DNA of 64,000 nucleotides from Nannocystis exedens (GTDB lineage: Bacteria; Myxococcota_A; Polyangia; Nannocystales; Nannocystaceae): the NCBI RefSeq assembly GCF_002343915.1, contig NZ_NETK01000002.1, forward strand, positions 496,001 through 560,000, in the 5' to 3' direction. Below, one piece after another: positions 33,385 through 43,450 of the stretch (positions within the stretch are counted from its first letter, which is position 1; each line of letters starts with the position of its first letter). Both the position numbers and the translations under genes were made by a program. The notes under the pieces are model-generated. The model worked only from the letters and a program-made list of their open reading frames with translations. It was not told the origin of the DNA and did not search any database.

Positions 33385-35601
33385 ATGGCGAGCGACGCGG
33401 ACGATGGCGCGGCGCGACGTGTCCGGAAGGACAGCGGCGGTGGCCGAGACGGCGGTGCTTCGGGGCCTGTCCGGAGGGACAGTCGTGGCGCGGGCGACCG
33501 GAGCGCCGAGGATGAGGGTTCTTCGGGACATGTCCTGACGGACAGAGGAGAATCGACTGGAGCGGGCGACGGGAGCGCCGATGATGGGGGTTCTTCGGGA
33601 CATGTCCTGAAGAGCAGGTATGGGTCGATCGGAGCGGGCGACCGCAGCGCCGCGGATGGAGGTGCTTCGGGACCTGTCTCGATCGACAGATGTGAACCGG
33701 CTGGAGCGGACGTCGGCGGCGCCGGGGATGGGTGTTCGGGGGGACATGTCCTCGCAGACAGCCGCGACGCCGCGCCGGCCGCGTCGAGCGGGACGCGGCG
33801 CCTGGCCGCGGCCCTGCTGTTCGGCCCGGCGCTGGCGTGGACGGTCGCGGCGGCGGCCGGGCTGGCGTGGGCCGGCGCGCGGGCGGACGCCTGGGGCCCC
33901 GCGCCGCGCCGCGAGGCCGCGGTGGTCGGCTCCGAGGCGTGCCGCGCCTGCCACCCGGCCCAGCACGCCAGTTGGTCGGCGACCTACCACCGGACGATGA
34001 CGCAGCGCGCCGAGGGCGAGGCCGTGCTGGCGCCGTTCGCCGGCGAGCACGTCGATCACCTCGGCTTCCGCGCGACGATGACCCGCAGCGTCGAGGGCCG
34101 CCCGCACGTGCGGGTGACGCCGCTCGACGACGAGGGGCGCGAGACGGGCGAGCCGCTGCTCGACGTCGACGTGGTCATGACCGTGGGCAGCCACCGCTAC
34201 CAGCAGTACCTGGCGCGGCTCGACCGCGGCGGCGGGCCGGGCGAGGTGTGGCGGCTGCCGGTCGCCTGGCACATCGCCACGGCGCGGTGGATCCCCATGA
34301 ACGCGGCGTTCCTCGAGCCGGAGGGCGCGCGCGGCGACGCCGACGCCTATCTGCGCCACCTCAGCCGCTGGAACGACAACTGCGTGCTGTGCCACAACAC
34401 CGAGCCGCGGCCGGGGATGTCGCAAGGGACAGGCGAGTCGCCGCGCTTCGCGACCACGGTCGGCGAGCTCGGGATCGCCTGCGAGGCCTGCCACGGGCCG
34501 GCGGAGGCGCACCTGCAGCGCCACGCCGATCCGTTCCGCCGGCTGCTGGCGGGCGGGGCGGGGGACGGATCGATCGCGCACCCGGGCCGGCTGGCGCCGC
34601 GCGAGGAGAGCGGGGTGTGCGGGCGCTGCCACGGCAACCGGATCAGCGCCGACGTCGCCGCGGTGCTGCGCGAGGGCGACGGGTTCTTGCCCGGGACCGA
34701 TCTGGCCGCGGTGTCGCGCCCGATCTTCCGCGACGCGACCGTCGGCGGCGAGGCGCTGTTCGCCGAGCGCTTCTGGCCCGACGGGACGCCGCGCCTGTCG
34801 GCCTACGAGTACCAGGGGCTGCTGCTGTCGCCCTGCCACCAGGACGGCCGCGAGGGCGGGCTCGGCTGCGACGACTGCCACGCGATGCACGGCGACCAGC
34901 CCGACATGCAGGTCCGCCGCGACCGCAGGGGCGCGATGGCCTGTACTTCATGCCATGCTCGAGAGGACCTGTCCTCGGGGACACGGCACGGAGGACATGG
35001 CGAAACGGTCACGTGCCAGGGCTGCCACACGCCGCGGATCACCTACGGCCTGCTCGAGGGGATGATCGGCCACCGGATCGCGGTGCCGCGGCCCCAGGCG
35101 TGGATCGGCCGCCACGACCAGCCGGACGCCTGCACGCAGTGCCACGTCGATCGCAGCCGGACCTGGGCGGCGGAGGCGCTGCCGCGGCTCGGGTTCCCGG
35201 ACGCGGGTCCGCTGCCGCGGCCGGCGCCCGACGAGGCGTGGGGCTCGCGCGTGCAGCTCGACCTGGTCGGCGGCGATCCGCTGCAGCGGGTGCTGGCGAT
35301 CCACGCGCTGACGCGCCCGGAGGTGCCGGTGGCGGCCGCAGAGCGGCGGGCGTGGATCACCGACGCGCTCGACGACGAGTACCCGGCCGTGCGGTGGTTC
35401 GCCTGGCGAGCGCTGCGGCAGCTCGCGGAGCCGGACCAGATCGCGCGGGTCGACGCCTACGACCCGCACGCCGACGCGGAGCAGCGGGTCCCTGCGGCCG
35501 ACGCCCTGCGCGCGGTGTTCGGCGGCGGGCCGTTCACGCCGGAGCAGCGCGAGGCGCTCGAGGCCCGGCGCGAGCGGACGGTGCTGTGGATCGGCGAGTG
35601 A
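33385..35601 (+). CDS. Membrane-anchored octaheme cytochrome c with repeat N-terminus
   Basis: 738 residues. Residues 1-136 are a cytoplasmic low-complexity region of 24-residue repeats (GSSGHVLTDRGESTGAGDGS and relatives); residues 137-160 are a signal anchor (RRLAAALLFGPALAWTVAAA). The exported part carries eight CxxCH haem sites: CRACH, CVLCH, CEACH, CGRCH, CDDCH, CTSCH, CQGCH and CTQCH. A HEAT-like end follows (ALDDEYPAVRWFAWRALRQL). It should be a periplasmic electron carrier or oxidoreductase related to c554/octaheme families; the substrate is unknown. No in-frame start lies between the last repeat and the anchor, so at least part of the repeat region must be translated. Confidence 0.85.
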   Translation: MASDADDGAARRVRKDSGGGRDGGASGPVRRDSRGAGDRSAEDEGSSGHVLTDRGESTGAGDGSADDGGSSGHVLKSRYGSIGAGDRSAADGGASGPVSIDRCEPAGADVGGAGDGCSGGHVLADSRDAAPAASSGTRRLAAALLFGPALAWTVAAAAGLAWAGARADAWGPAPRREAAVVGSEACRACHPAQHASWSATYHRTMTQRAEGEAVLAPFAGEHVDHLGFRATMTRSVEGRPHVRVTPLDDEGRETGEPLLDVDVVMTVGSHRYQQYLARLDRGGGPGEVWRLPVAWHIATARWIPMNAAFLEPEGARGDADAYLRHLSRWNDNCVLCHNTEPRPGMSQGTGESPRFATTVGELGIACEACHGPAEAHLQRHADPFRRLLAGGAGDGSIAHPGRLAPREESGVCGRCHGNRISADVAAVLREGDGFLPGTDLAAVSRPIFRDATVGGEALFAERFWPDGTPRLSAYEYQGLLLSPCHQDGREGGLGCDDCHAMHGDQPDMQVRRDRRGAMACTSCHAREDLSSGTRHGGHGETVTCQGCHTPRITYGLLEGMIGHRIAVPRPQAWIGRHDQPDACTQCHVDRSRTWAAEALPRLGFPDAGPLPRPAPDEAWGSRVQLDLVGGDPLQRVLAIHALTRPEVPVAAAERRAWITDALDDEYPAVRWFAWRALRQLAEPDQIARVDAYDPHADAEQRVPAADALRAVFGGGPFTPEQREALEARRERTVLWIGE
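33420..33761 (+). repeat. In-frame 72-bp repeats with palindromes (cytochrome N-terminus)
   Basis: Palindrome copies at 33420-33433, about 33466-33483, 33529-33545, 33601-33617, 33673-33689 and 33745-33761. Spacing is 48, 63, 72, 72, 72 bases, all multiples of three. Between cores the unit carries CGGAGCGGGCGACnGnAGCGC-like sequence, so this is true tandem amplification of a larger unit, not chance. Confidence 0.88.
34964..34985. repeat. Palindrome copy inside the cytochrome haem region
   Basis: GACCTGTCCTCGGGGACACG encodes DLSSGT between the sixth and seventh haem motifs. A second copy, ATGTCGCAAGGGACAGG at about 34419-34435 (MSQGTG), lies after the second haem motif. Both keep the frame. 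Confidence 0.6.
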
Positions 35602-35832
35602 GGCGTTCGATCCGGGCCGCGCGGGGCGCTGTGCCGCAGCACGCGGGTCCACGGGGTCAGGCGTCGCTCCCGGGGTCGAGCATCGCCGCGTGAGTCGCTC
35701 GGCCGCGGCCGCAGCGCGAGGGGTACGCGGCGCCGCTGGAGAGGCGGGGCAGGACGTGCCGCGGCAAGAGAGTTCGACGAGCGCGCCGGGCCCATGGGGC
35801 CGGAGGGGCTTTCGAGGCCCGCGACGGAAGAT

Positions 35833-35862
35833 TTGGCGGGCGAGCGGTGCAGCGGCTAGATT
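35833..35862 (+). promoter_or_regulatory. Predicted promoter of the small membrane protein gene
   Basis: -35 TTGGCG (35833-35838), 18-base spacer, -10 TAGATT (35857-35862), then 6 bases to the GTG at 35869. The rest of the gap from 35602 holds nothing I can recognise. Confidence 0.55.
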
Positions 35863-35868
35863 CGCCCC

Positions 35869-36288
35869 GTGCGCGCCGAACGGCACCACCGGCTCTCGCT
35901 CGCATTGCTGGCGATCTTCCTCGCCTCGGGGCTGTGGCTCGAGGCGATGATCGGGCTGCGCGCGGCCGGCTGGGTCGACGATCCGCTGCGCCGCGAGTTC
36001 CTGCGCCTCGGCCACGCGCACGGCGGGCTCCTCGCGCTGGTCAACCTGGCGATCGCCTGGTCGATCGGACAGCTCGGCACGCCCGAGGTGTGGGCCGCGA
36101 AGATCCGCGTCGCGGGGCTGGTCGGCGCGCTGCTGGTCGGCGCGGGCTTCATGGCCGGCGGGCTCACCCACGGGCCGACCGACCCGGGCCCGCCGATCCT
36201 CGTGGTGCCGGCGGGGGCGTTGCTGACGCTGGCCGCGGTGATCGCCACGGCGATGGTGCGGCCGACCGACCGCGCGCCGGGGAGCTGA
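35869..36288 (+). CDS. Small integral membrane protein, four helices
   Basis: 139 residues from a GTG 6 bases after a predicted -10. Four hydrophobic segments: about residues 9-30 (LSLALLAIFLASGLWLEAMI), 47-68 (LGHAHGGLLALVNLAIAWSI), 80-100 and 110-130. The segment LGHAHGGLLAL contains His residues at the membrane face, reminiscent of haem- or copper-binding helices, but I cannot assign a family. It follows the cytochrome gene on the same strand after a 267-base gap and converges on ftsH. Confidence 0.65.
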   Translation: MRAERHHRLSLALLAIFLASGLWLEAMIGLRAAGWVDDPLRREFLRLGHAHGGLLALVNLAIAWSIGQLGTPEVWAAKIRVAGLVGALLVGAGFMAGGLTHGPTDPGPPILVVPAGALLTLAAVIATAMVRPTDRAPGS

Positions 36289-36293
36289 CGGCA

Positions 36294-36330
36294 TCCTGTC
36301 GAAATGGACATGTCGGGTGAGACATGTCCC
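36294..36330. repeat. Palindrome cluster between convergent genes
   Basis: GGACATGTC (36307-36315) and GACATGTCC (36321-36329) form a perfect 9-bp inverted repeat around GGGTGA, each arm itself containing ACATGT, and CCTGTCGAAATGGACATG (36297 onward) overlaps it. It lies between the small membrane protein gene and the ftsH terminator. Confidence 0.8.
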
Positions 36331-36342
36331 AGCGACCCAATG

Positions 36343-36371
36343 AAAACGGCCGGACCGAAGGGCCCGGCCGT
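36343..36371 (-). terminator. Intrinsic terminator of ftsH
   Basis: Stem ACGGCCGG (36346-36353) with CCGGCCGT (36364-36371) and a 10-base loop; on the minus strand it is followed by TTTT at 36346-36343. It lies 19 bases after the ftsH stop. Confidence 0.75.
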
Positions 36372-36389
36372 CTCGCGCGCGGCGCTGAC

Positions 36390-38351
<1,962 letters not shown>

Positions 38352-38439
38352 AGCGGAAGACGGATCGCCCGGCCAGCCGCGCGGGTCCGGATCGCGCACC
38401 CGGGCCGCTCTGCTCGCCACCAAAGGCCGCGCCTCGGCG

Positions 38440-39468
38440 CTACGGGCCCGGGATCTCCGCGCCGGGAGCGGCCCCCGCGAGCGTGAGCCCTTGGCGGTCC
38501 AGGCGCACGTGCAGGCCGGGACGCAGGTGCCAAACATGGGGCCGGAGCACCGCGTCGGTGCCCCCGAGCGCTGCGGCGCGCGCGAGCACGGCGCGGTCGA
38601 TGTCCTCGATCACGGCCGCTCGCAGCGCCCCGAGGTCGGCGCCCCCGAGGCCGCAGATCCGGCGCAGGACCCGGGTCCGCACCGCCCGCGGCAAGATGTG
38701 CAGGTCGTCGGTCGACCAGCAGGCGGCGGGGCCTCGCCGCCTCGCGGCCTCCTCGCGCGCGGCCCAGCCGGCCAGCGCCTCCTCCGCGTCGCCGGCCTGT
38801 GTGGCGAGACACACGAGCGCCGCCTCGACGCGCGGGTTGCTGCGCCGCAGCTCCGGCAGCACGCGCTCGCGCACCCGCACGCGCGGCTGCTCCTCGTCGG
38901 CGTTGGTCGGGTCGTCGACGAAGGGCAGCGCCATGCGCTGGCACAGCGCCCGCGTGGCCGCCCGCGGCAGCTCCAGCAGCGGCCGCAGCCACGGCGCTTC
39001 CCACGGCCGCATGGCCGCGAGCCCCTCGAGTCCGCAGCCGCGGGCGGCGTGCATGAGCAAGGTCTCGGCCTGGTCGGTGGCGGTGTGACCCAGCGCGATC
39101 GCGTCGCACGCGTGCGCCGACGCGAACGCACACAAGGCGGCCCGCCGGGCCTCGCGGGCGCGCGCGGGCAGGCCCGAACCTGGCGAAAGGGACAGGCGCG
39201 TAGCGACCGACGGGAGCCCCCGCTGCGCCGCCGATCGCGCGACCGCCGCGGCCTCGTCGGCCGACTCGCGGCGCAGGCCGTGGTCGACGTGGGCGACGAT
39301 CAGCGCGAGCGCCTCGTCGCGGGCGAGGAGGTGGAGCAGGCCGACGAGCGCGGTCGAGTCGGCTCCGCCGGAGCAAGCGACGAGGATCCGCCGCGGAGAG
39401 CCGGCGTCGCGGAGGCTGCGGCGGACCAGGCCGAGAGCGCTGGCGATGGTCGGGTGGCGGGGTGGCAC
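38440..39468 (-). CDS. tilS: tRNA(Ile)-lysidine synthase
   Basis: 342 residues from a GTG at 39468 (an ATG at 39504 would overlap the divergent gene). TilS converts C34 of tRNA-Ile(CAU) to lysidine so it reads AUA. PP-loop motif ILVACSGGADSTALVGLLHLL near residues 29-48, then VDHGLRRES, ALGHTATDQAETLLM and RPLLELPRA, then FVDDPTNADEEQPRVRVRERVLP, the TilS signature. The C-terminal region is shorter than in E. coli. A palindrome copy, CCTGGCGAAAGGGACAGG, at 39179-39196 encodes SLSPGSGLPA in the middle. ftsH follows 88 bases downstream. Confidence 0.92.
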   Translation of the reverse strand: MPPRHPTIASALGLVRRSLRDAGSPRRILVACSGGADSTALVGLLHLLARDEALALIVAHVDHGLRRESADEAAAVARSAAQRGLPSVATRLSLSPGSGLPARAREARRAALCAFASAHACDAIALGHTATDQAETLLMHAARGCGLEGLAAMRPWEAPWLRPLLELPRAATRALCQRMALPFVDDPTNADEEQPRVRVRERVLPELRRSNPRVEAALVCLATQAGDAEEALAGWAAREEAARRRGPAACWSTDDLHILPRAVRTRVLRRICGLGGADLGALRAAVIEDIDRAVLARAAALGGTDAVLRPHVWHLRPGLHVRLDRQGLTLAGAAPGAEIPGP

Positions 39469-39480
39469 TCGCGTGCGGCG

Positions 39481-39490
39481 ATGATACCTT
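39481..39490. promoter_or_regulatory. Overlapping divergent -10 elements of tilS and the DUF6178 gene
   Basis: ATGATACCTT holds TACCTT (39485-39490, plus strand, 7 bases before the ATG at 39498) and, on the minus strand, TATCAT (39486-39481, 12 bases before the tilS GTG). I see no convincing -35 boxes. Confidence 0.35.
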
Positions 39491-39497
39491 CCCGCGG

Positions 39498-41243
39498 ATG
39501 ACATCGCCCGCAGAGCTCTCCCGCGCCGGTCAGGACATCGCCAGCGTTCAGCGCGATCCGCTCGCGCTCGAGCAGCGCGACGACCTCCCCGAGTTCGTCC
39601 CGCGGCTGCCGCCGACCGCGTTCGTGCAGATCGCCCGCGGGCTGCGCGACGAGGACCGCCTCGACCTGGTGCTGCCGTACGCGTCGCCCGAACAGTTGAC
39701 GGCGCTGCTCGACCTCGACGGCTGGTCGCGCGATCGTCTGGCCGTCGAGAAGGCGCGCGGGTGGCTGGTGGCGATCGTCGACGCGTACGTGTCCTCGAGC
39801 AAGCGGCGCGGGCAGCTGCGCAACATGATCGAGGACATGGACCCGGAGATGTGGACGATGGCGCTGTTGCCCGGCACGGCGGTCTACGAGCTCGATCCGG
39901 AGGACGTCGAGCAGCGCGAGCAGGCGCTGGCGGCCGTCGACGCGCTGTTCCCCTACGAGACCCCCGACGGCGGCTTCATCGTCGCGGTGCCGGACAACGA
40001 GCTCGGACACATGGCGATCCACGTGCTCGAGCGGGTCTACGCCGACGACCTGCAGCTCGGCCGCGATCTGACGCTGTCGCTGCGCGGGGCCCTGCCGGCC
40101 CAGCTCGAGGAAGATCTGCTGCGCTGGCGCAGCGGTCGCCTCGCCGACCTCGGGTTCGTCGAGTGGGAAGAGGCGATGAAGCTGTTCCGTCCGCTCGACG
40201 CCAAGTCGGCCCGCGAGGTCGCGGCGTCCCCGGCGGCCACGATCGCCCCGCGCGAGGGCGAGGCGCTGCCCGTGGCGTTCCCGTCGCCGTCGGCGGGGCT
40301 GCTCCGGCGGGTCCTCGGCGGGTTGCCGGCCGGCGAGCAAGGCGTGCGCGCGCGCGAGTTCACCCTGCTGGTCAACGAGCTGATGTCGGCCCAGCGCAGC
40401 GAGCCGGGCGATCCGAAGGCGCAGGAGCGGGCGTTCCACCAGGCGGAGGCGACGGTCGGCCTCGGGCTCGAGGTGCTGCTGGTCGGGCTCGGCCTGCCGC
40501 CGGCCGAGGTCGACCCGTTCCTGGCCGGACGGATCGCGGCGCTCGGGCTGCGCGGGGTGTTCCGCGTCGGCTACGGGCCGCTGGCGACGCTGCGCAAGAC
40601 GGCGCTGGCGCTGCACCGCGAGGGCCGGGTGTCGCTGACGAAGATCGGGTCGCTGCTCGATCGCCCGTGGGGCCCCGCGCTCGAGGGCCTGTCGCGGTGG
40701 TTGCCCGAGCTGCCGATCGAGTCGGCCGGCAGCGGCTGGCGGCCGATCGGGGGCCTGCGCGACGTGGCCCGGGCGACCGAGCTGCTGGCCCAGGCCGGCG
40801 CGCTGGCGGCGTTGACCTTCGACCCGCGCGGCTACGCGGTCGACCCGCAGTGGGTGAGCCGCGTCGACGAGCCCGACCGCCTGACGCTCGGCGACCTGGT
40901 GCGCACGTCGGCGCTGCGCCGGCAGCTGCCGGGGATGTCCGAAGAGACAGCCGCGGCGTTCGCCCCGGTCGACGCCGACGACCTGGCCTGGGCCGCCGAT
41001 CACCTGCTGGTCAACGGCCGCCTGGCGCCGGCCCTGGCCGCCGACCTGCGCAAGCGCTGCCTGGCGATCGGCGCGCCGCAGCACGCGGAGGCGTTCGTGT
41101 CCGCGGTGCTGCTGCGGCTCGAGATCGAGCTCGGGGCGCTCGAGCGCGACGAGGACGGCAAGGTCGATCTGAGGCGCGCCGGCGGGGTGATCACGCCGCA
41201 GCGGATCGGCGTGTGGCTCAAGACCGGGCTGTCGGCGACCTGA
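39498..41243 (+). CDS. DUF6178 family protein
   Basis: 581 residues from the ATG at 39498. It opens with DPLALEQRDDLPEFVPRLPPTAF, then ASPEQLTALLDLDGWSRDRL, METWTM-like segments, a TPDGGFIVAVPDNE block and LPAQLEEDLLRWRSGRLADLGFVEWEEAMKLF followed by RPLDAKSAREV, which is the pattern of the DUF6178 family found in myxobacteria. The function of the family is not known. The protein is cytoplasmic by composition, largely helical. It is divergent from tilS. GMSEETA near residue 485 coincides with a palindrome-like sequence (40934-40950). Confidence 0.8.
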   Translation: MTSPAELSRAGQDIASVQRDPLALEQRDDLPEFVPRLPPTAFVQIARGLRDEDRLDLVLPYASPEQLTALLDLDGWSRDRLAVEKARGWLVAIVDAYVSSSKRRGQLRNMIEDMDPEMWTMALLPGTAVYELDPEDVEQREQALAAVDALFPYETPDGGFIVAVPDNELGHMAIHVLERVYADDLQLGRDLTLSLRGALPAQLEEDLLRWRSGRLADLGFVEWEEAMKLFRPLDAKSAREVAASPAATIAPREGEALPVAFPSPSAGLLRRVLGGLPAGEQGVRAREFTLLVNELMSAQRSEPGDPKAQERAFHQAEATVGLGLEVLLVGLGLPPAEVDPFLAGRIAALGLRGVFRVGYGPLATLRKTALALHREGRVSLTKIGSLLDRPWGPALEGLSRWLPELPIESAGSGWRPIGGLRDVARATELLAQAGALAALTFDPRGYAVDPQWVSRVDEPDRLTLGDLVRTSALRRQLPGMSEETAAAFAPVDADDLAWAADHLLVNGRLAPALAADLRKRCLAIGAPQHAEAFVSAVLLRLEIELGALERDEDGKVDLRRAGGVITPQRIGVWLKTGLSAT

Positions 41244-41318
41244 GGGCGAGCGCCCCTCGGGGGGCGGCGAGGCGGCCCCGCGATCCTCTCTGCCTCGACG
41301 AGGCGTGGGCGCTGCGAG

Positions 41319-41432
41319 CGCTGTCCCGAGGGACGGCCCGCGCCGGAGCTGGGCGCGGAGTGTCTCTTCGAGCATGCTCGGACGGGCATGTCTGCAATGA
41401 CATGCTGCTTTGGACATGCCCGATCGGCCAGG
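41319..41432. repeat. Dense palindrome cluster between convergent genes
   Basis: GCTGTCCCGAGGGACGGC near 41319, TGTCTCTTCGAGCATG near 41361, GCATGTCTGCAATGACATGC near 41387, and GGACATGCCCGATCGGCCAGG near 41412. Four or more half-site pairs within 115 bases fill the gap between the DUF6178 gene and the convergent HtrA gene. Confidence 0.75.
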
Positions 41433-41434
41433 CG

Positions 41435-42955
41435 TCAATCCGGGGAGACCGGGAAGTCGCGCACGCGGAGGGCGCGGCCGTCGGAGAGGACGAAGCCGAC
41501 CTGGACGGCGGCGAAGCGGCCGATCTGGCGCAGCTCGCTGAGCAGCGGGCCGAGGTCGTCGCGGCTGTCGACCTTGATGCCGGCGATCTCGGACACCCGG
41601 GCGTTACGCAGCAGCTCGCGGCCGCGCGAGCGCGAGATCGGGGCGTCGGGGCGCAGCTCCTTGACGATCGGCTCGCGGCGCGACTCGTCGAGGCGGAGGC
41701 CGAGCAGGGCGTCGGCGTCGATGAGGACCTGCTGATCGGGCGGGGCGGGGGCGACCGGGATGTTGAACGAGAGGCGGTCCTTGCCGCGGACGACGGTGAG
41801 GTTCAGGACCTCGCCCGGGAGGAGGCCGCGCACGGTGGCGACGAAGTGGTTGGCGAGGCGGAGCTGGGCCTCGGGGCCGGTGCCGAAGGAGTCGAAGCGC
41901 TGGCCCTGGGCCTCGACGATCAGGTCGTCCTTGCGCAGGCCGGCGGCGTCGGCGGGCCGGCCGGGCAGGACGCGGCTGACGCGGAGGCCGTTCTGGTAGC
42001 CGAGCGCGCGGGCGTCGTCGTCGAGCTCGCCGTAAGGGGCGACCTCGGCGCCGACCTGGCCCGAGCGCGTGCCGTGACCGGCGCGCAGGGCCTCGAGCAG
42101 GGCGGCGATGTGATCGATGGGGATGGCGAAGGCGATGCCCTGGGCGCGCTCGAGGGTGGCGGTGGTGATGCCGACGAGCTGGCCGCGGAGGTTGAAGATC
42201 GGGCCGCCGGAGTTGCCGAGGTTGATGGCGGCGTCGATCTGCAGGAGCGGGGTCTGGCGGCTGCGCAGCAGGCCGGTGCGGCCGATCGCGGCGACGATGC
42301 CCTGGGCCACGCTGTGCTCGAGCCCGAGCGGGTTGCCGACGGCGAACACGGTCTCGCCGACGCGCAGCTCGTGCGAGCGCCCGCGGGTGGCGAAGGCGAA
42401 CCGCTCGGCGCTGTCGGCCGGGCGCAGGCGCAAGAGGGCGATGTCGCGGTCGCGGTCGGCGACCAGCAGCTCGGCCGGCAGCTCGCGGCCGTCGACGAAG
42501 CGGGCGCGGATCGGCTGGGCCACGGCGGAGGCGTCGGTCACGCCGCCGAGCACGCGCTGCCGCGGGTCGCGGATCTGGCCGGCGACCACGTGGTAGTTGG
42601 TGAGGACCAGACCTGTCTCATCGACCAGGACGCCGGCGCCGAGGGCGTCGGTGCCGCTGAGGGTGACGACGGCGTCGCGCGTGCGCTCGACGGCGTCGAC
42701 GAGGCTGGGGCCGCCGCCGCCGCGGACCTCGGGGCAGTCGCACACGGCCGGCGGCGCGACGGGCGGCAGCGCCGGGACCGGGACGGGGGCGGCGGGGCTG
42801 TCGACAGGGACAGGTGCGGCGGGCGGCGCGGTCTGGATGCCGACCAGCACCGCGATCCCGCCGAGCAGCACGCCGAGCACGGCGGCTCCGGCGGCGATCC
42901 ACAGCGATTCGCCGCGGGCAGGTCGCGGCTCGGGTCCCGGGGCAGTCGTGGGCAT
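41435..42955 (-). CDS. HtrA/DegP-like trypsin-fold protease with PDZ domain
   Basis: 506 residues. A single helix at residues 19-42 (WIAAGAAVLGVLLGGIAVLV) anchors it; a Pro/Val linker follows, with palindrome-encoded PVPVDS (42797-42815). The protease domain (about 95-270) has His in VLTNYHVVAG, Asp in DRDIALLRLRP and Ser in NLGNSGGPIFN, an intact triad. A PDZ domain (about 300-375) contains GLRVSRVLPGRPADAAGLRKDDLI. A second PDZ-like segment ends the protein (RELLRNARVSEIAGIKVDSR). It should be an envelope quality-control protease. The start is preceded by a TTGGGA/TAGGTT promoter. Confidence 0.9.
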   Translation of the reverse strand: MPTTAPGPEPRPARGESLWIAAGAAVLGVLLGGIAVLVGIQTAPPAAPVPVDSPAAPVPVPALPPVAPPAVCDCPEVRGGGGPSLVDAVERTRDAVVTLSGTDALGAGVLVDETGLVLTNYHVVAGQIRDPRQRVLGGVTDASAVAQPIRARFVDGRELPAELLVADRDRDIALLRLRPADSAERFAFATRGRSHELRVGETVFAVGNPLGLEHSVAQGIVAAIGRTGLLRSRQTPLLQIDAAINLGNSGGPIFNLRGQLVGITTATLERAQGIAFAIPIDHIAALLEALRAGHGTRSGQVGAEVAPYGELDDDARALGYQNGLRVSRVLPGRPADAAGLRKDDLIVEAQGQRFDSFGTGPEAQLRLANHFVATVRGLLPGEVLNLTVVRGKDRLSFNIPVAPAPPDQQVLIDADALLGLRLDESRREPIVKELRPDAPISRSRGRELLRNARVSEIAGIKVDSRDDLGPLLSELRQIGRFAAVQVGFVLSDGRALRVRDFPVSPD

Positions 42956-42964
42956 CGTCGGGAC

Positions 42965-42993
42965 AACCTAGCGCGTCCTCGCCGCATTCCCAA
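42965..42993 (-). promoter_or_regulatory. Predicted promoter of the HtrA gene
   Basis: Minus strand -35 TTGGGA (42993-42988), 17-base spacer, -10 TAGGTT (42970-42965), then 9 bases to the ATG at 42955. Confidence 0.55.
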
Positions 42994-43450
42994 ACGGCCG
43001 CCGCAGGCGCGCCGGCGAGGCCGCAGACGGGCAGGGAAGCGCTCGTCGCGGTGGTGACGCCAGCGAAGGCGGTCTCGACCTCGCGCTCGCTCGCGAGTGG
43101 GACGGCAAGGGCCGCAGCAGGGGGTTTGCGGGTGAGTAGACGCCCGTCGCGGCGCGGGCGAGGTCGGCTCGCCGGGCTCGCGGGCCACTGTCGCCGCAGC
43201 GATCGCGGCGCGCCGGGGCGTCCGGCGATCAGGATCGTGCGTCGCGATCGGCAGCGCGATCGCCGACCTGCGTCCGTGACGCCGCGTCGCAGGCGCGGAT
43301 CTTCGCCCCCGGCGATGGCATGCTCGGCCTGGCGGCCGCTCCGGGCGCCCGCGTGAGAAAATGGCCGCCGGGCGCGTGGCGGCGAGGTGAGCCGCCCGCG
43401 CGTTTCTGGCATCCTCTCGCACCTGCGGCGCCGCGCCGCGCCGCCTGCCA
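42994..43450. other. Gap between divergent genes without a recognisable gene
   Basis: About 450 bases between the HtrA promoter and the polyprenyl synthase gene. Open frames are present on both strands but carry no family signature, ribosome site or sensible composition. I see no RNA gene or palindrome cluster here. Confidence 0.5.
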
